A stretch of DNA of 42,088 nucleotides from contig JAYTOA010000116.1 in assembly GCA_043748015.1 (NCBI GenBank), positions 1 through 42,088 of the forward strand, given 5' to 3'. Both the position numbers and the translations under genes were made by a program. This document shows positions 41,182 through 42,088 of the stretch, piece by piece. A model generated the notes under the pieces. It saw nothing but the letters and a program-made list of their open reading frames with translations, was not told where the DNA came from and searched no databases. The stretch is from JAIBBG01 sp043748015 (lineage in GTDB: Bacteria > Bacteroidota > Bacteroidia > Flavobacteriales_D > Sanyastnellaceae). Position 1 is the stretch's first letter. Each line of letters opens with the position of its first letter.

Positions 41182-41211
41182 AAGGTCTTCGCTGGCAACA
41201 GTGAGGGCCTT
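41182..41211 (+). terminator. Terminator downstream of the MORN-like gene
   Basis: Bases 41182-41194 pair with 41199-41211 (13 pairs counting G-T), loop GCAA, followed by TTATTCTTTTT. This is a good intrinsic terminator 24 bases after the stop codon. Confidence 0.8.
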
Positions 41212-41222
41212 ATTCTTTTTGT

Positions 41223-41254
41223 GGGATTATTGGGGTATAGGATTATGGGATTGT
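41223..41254. repeat. Degenerate 7/8-base repeats after the terminator
   Basis: Units GGGATTAT, (T)GGGGTATA, GGATTAT and GGGATTGT follow one another directly after the hairpin. The pattern resembles the repeats at 1971, 8608, 8699 and 23073. Confidence 0.55.
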
Positions 41255-41441
41255 AGAGGTGCAGACATTAGTCGCAAATAGTTCGAAGTCTATTTTCTTC
41301 ATGTAGCAATTGACTTAGTGGATTCTGCTATTTGCGCCAAATTGGTTCACATATTTACAAACAAAATTCCTCGCTCATACGTTGCTCTTACTACTGCGCG
41401 CATTTTCAATTAATAACAAGTCAAATTGGCAAAATAATTCA

Positions 41442-42088
41442 TCATTCAACAAGTAGCTTTTGAGTCATGAAGATGACACCTTGCGGATTGAACATGGAGA
41501 CATAGTATACACCTGATGCCATGTCGTTACGATCTATTCTCACCATATCCGACGTTATCTTTTGTGATCGAATAATTTTACCCATCGGGTCTGATATGGT
41601 CAAATAAATTTCCTGCCCCAGACCGTTTTGAATTTTCATTTGTGCCTGATTGAACATTGGGTTTGGTGATAAAATGAAGTTGGGTGCTTTCGATTCTTCT
41701 ACACCAATTGCTGTGAAATTGCCGCTGGTGATTGTTGATGAACAAGAGTTGACAACAACCTCAACGCTATAGATTCCGCTCTCCTGAATCTCGATACTAT
41801 TTCCCGATTCACTCAATATATCACCGTTAAACGTCCAGATAAATACTCCACTACCAGTTGCTGTGAGCGTGTTCCCGATTTGTGAAATCACCGGTGCAGC
41901 CGGCGTGCTTATGACAGTGACATTGATATCATCGTGGTATTGGCAATATTCAGTGCTTGCATCAAAAGCGATGTCAAAAGTACCAGCATGTAAACTCATT
42001 ATTTGTAATTGATTGGTGGTGGAAATTTCTCCTTCGAAAGTTGACCACACATAATCTTCCCAACCTAATGGGCCGCTCAGGACCAGCA
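41442..42088 (-). CDS. C-terminal part of a T9SS-exported protein (cut by window edge)
   Basis: The open frame continues to the right edge without a start: the residues before the GTG at 42050 read LVLSGPLGWEDY, in frame and protein-like, so the gene is incomplete at its 5' end. The 214 or so visible residues end in a T9SS type A sorting domain (FILSPNPMFNQAQMKI, LTISDPMGKIIRSQ, ASGVYYVSMF, ending KLLVE). Before it are Ig- or PKD-like strands (APVISQIGNTLTATGSG, WTFNG, GIYSVEVVVNSCSST). The protein is probably a large secreted or surface-attached polypeptide; its main domain lies outside the window. Confidence 0.85.
   Translation of the reverse strand, partial: LVLSGPLGWEDYVWSTFEGEISTTNQLQIMSLHAGTFDIAFDASTEYCQYHDDINVTVISTPAAPVISQIGNTLTATGSGVFIWTFNGDILSESGNSIEIQESGIYSVEVVVNSCSSTITSGNFTAIGVEESKAPNFILSPNPMFNQAQMKIQNGLGQEIYLTISDPMGKIIRSQKITSDMVRIDRNDMASGVYYVSMFNPQGVIFMTQKLLVE

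Noticed and set aside
1..42088. tRNA, rRNA, CRISPR array or prophage
   Set aside because: No T-loop-like GGTTCGAATCC sequence, no regularly spaced 25-40 base repeats and no phage structural genes were seen on either strand.

Overview
The window looks like chromosomal DNA of a member of the Bacteroidota, probably of the Cytophagales/Chitinophagales type. The evidence is: two type IX secretion (T9SS) C-terminal sorting domains, two TonB-dependent receptors with carboxypeptidase-regulatory-like N-terminal domains, a FecI-type sigma factor with a FecR anti-sigma and a DUF4249 lipoprotein, a beta-propeller LytS-type sensor kinase paired with a LytTR regulator, an atpD-atpC pair standing apart from other ATP synthase genes, and several TAnnTTTG-like promoter elements. 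No phage, CRISPR array, tRNA or rRNA gene was recognised. The only mobile-element trace is the last 26 codons of a probable IS1595-type transposase at the left edge.

Layout. 1-3.6 kb: transposase tail, lysA (lysine synthesis) and atpD-atpC (ATP synthase), with CTGCGTGAAA repeats on both sides of lysA. 3.6-5.9 kb: a HigA-like solitary antitoxin/HTH protein, an unknown lipoprotein and a T9SS-exported protein. 6.1-11.2 kb: an OmpR-type two-component system (kinase then regulator, overlapping) and, divergently, a TonB-dependent receptor. The 576 bp between them hold a phased array of four TTAAC boxes, a TAnnTTTG element, and a foldable segment ending in a GC-rich hairpin: together a candidate regulator-controlled small RNA. 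11.2-13.8 kb: a minus-strand group of unknown envelope proteins plus a helical cytoplasmic protein.

13.9-19.4 kb: plus-strand group of an acyltransferase fused to a degenerate adenylation domain, a fatty-acid desaturase translationally coupled to it, truB, queA and a TM2-domain protein. 19.5-23.5 kb: minus-strand thioredoxin-like protein, an apparent operon for an outer-membrane protein, a di-haem cytochrome c peroxidase and a lipoprotein, then an aspartate-rich lipoprotein. 23.5-31.1 kb: LytTR regulator plus propeller kinase (ATGA overlap) and a 1.2-thousand-residue surface protein with a SprA-like N-terminal region. 31.2-33.7 kb: an ABC permease without an ATPase, and a second, divergent QueA paralogue. 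34.0-39.1 kb: a FecI-type sigma, TonB receptor, DUF4249 lipoprotein and FecR in the unusual order sigma-receptor-lipoprotein-FecR, with a 21-bp hairpin between sigma and receptor. 39.2-42.1 kb: a threonine dehydrogenase, a MORN-like repeat protein and the C-terminus of a T9SS-exported protein cut by the right edge.

How the genes work together. Much of the window is envelope business: sensing (two sensor kinases, one sigma/anti-sigma pair), uptake (two TonB receptors), membrane-lipid modification (acyltransferase and desaturase) and surface display. Many spacers also carry degenerate 7- or 8-bp tandem repeats next to hairpins. All functional statements rest on reading motifs by eye; no database search was possible.
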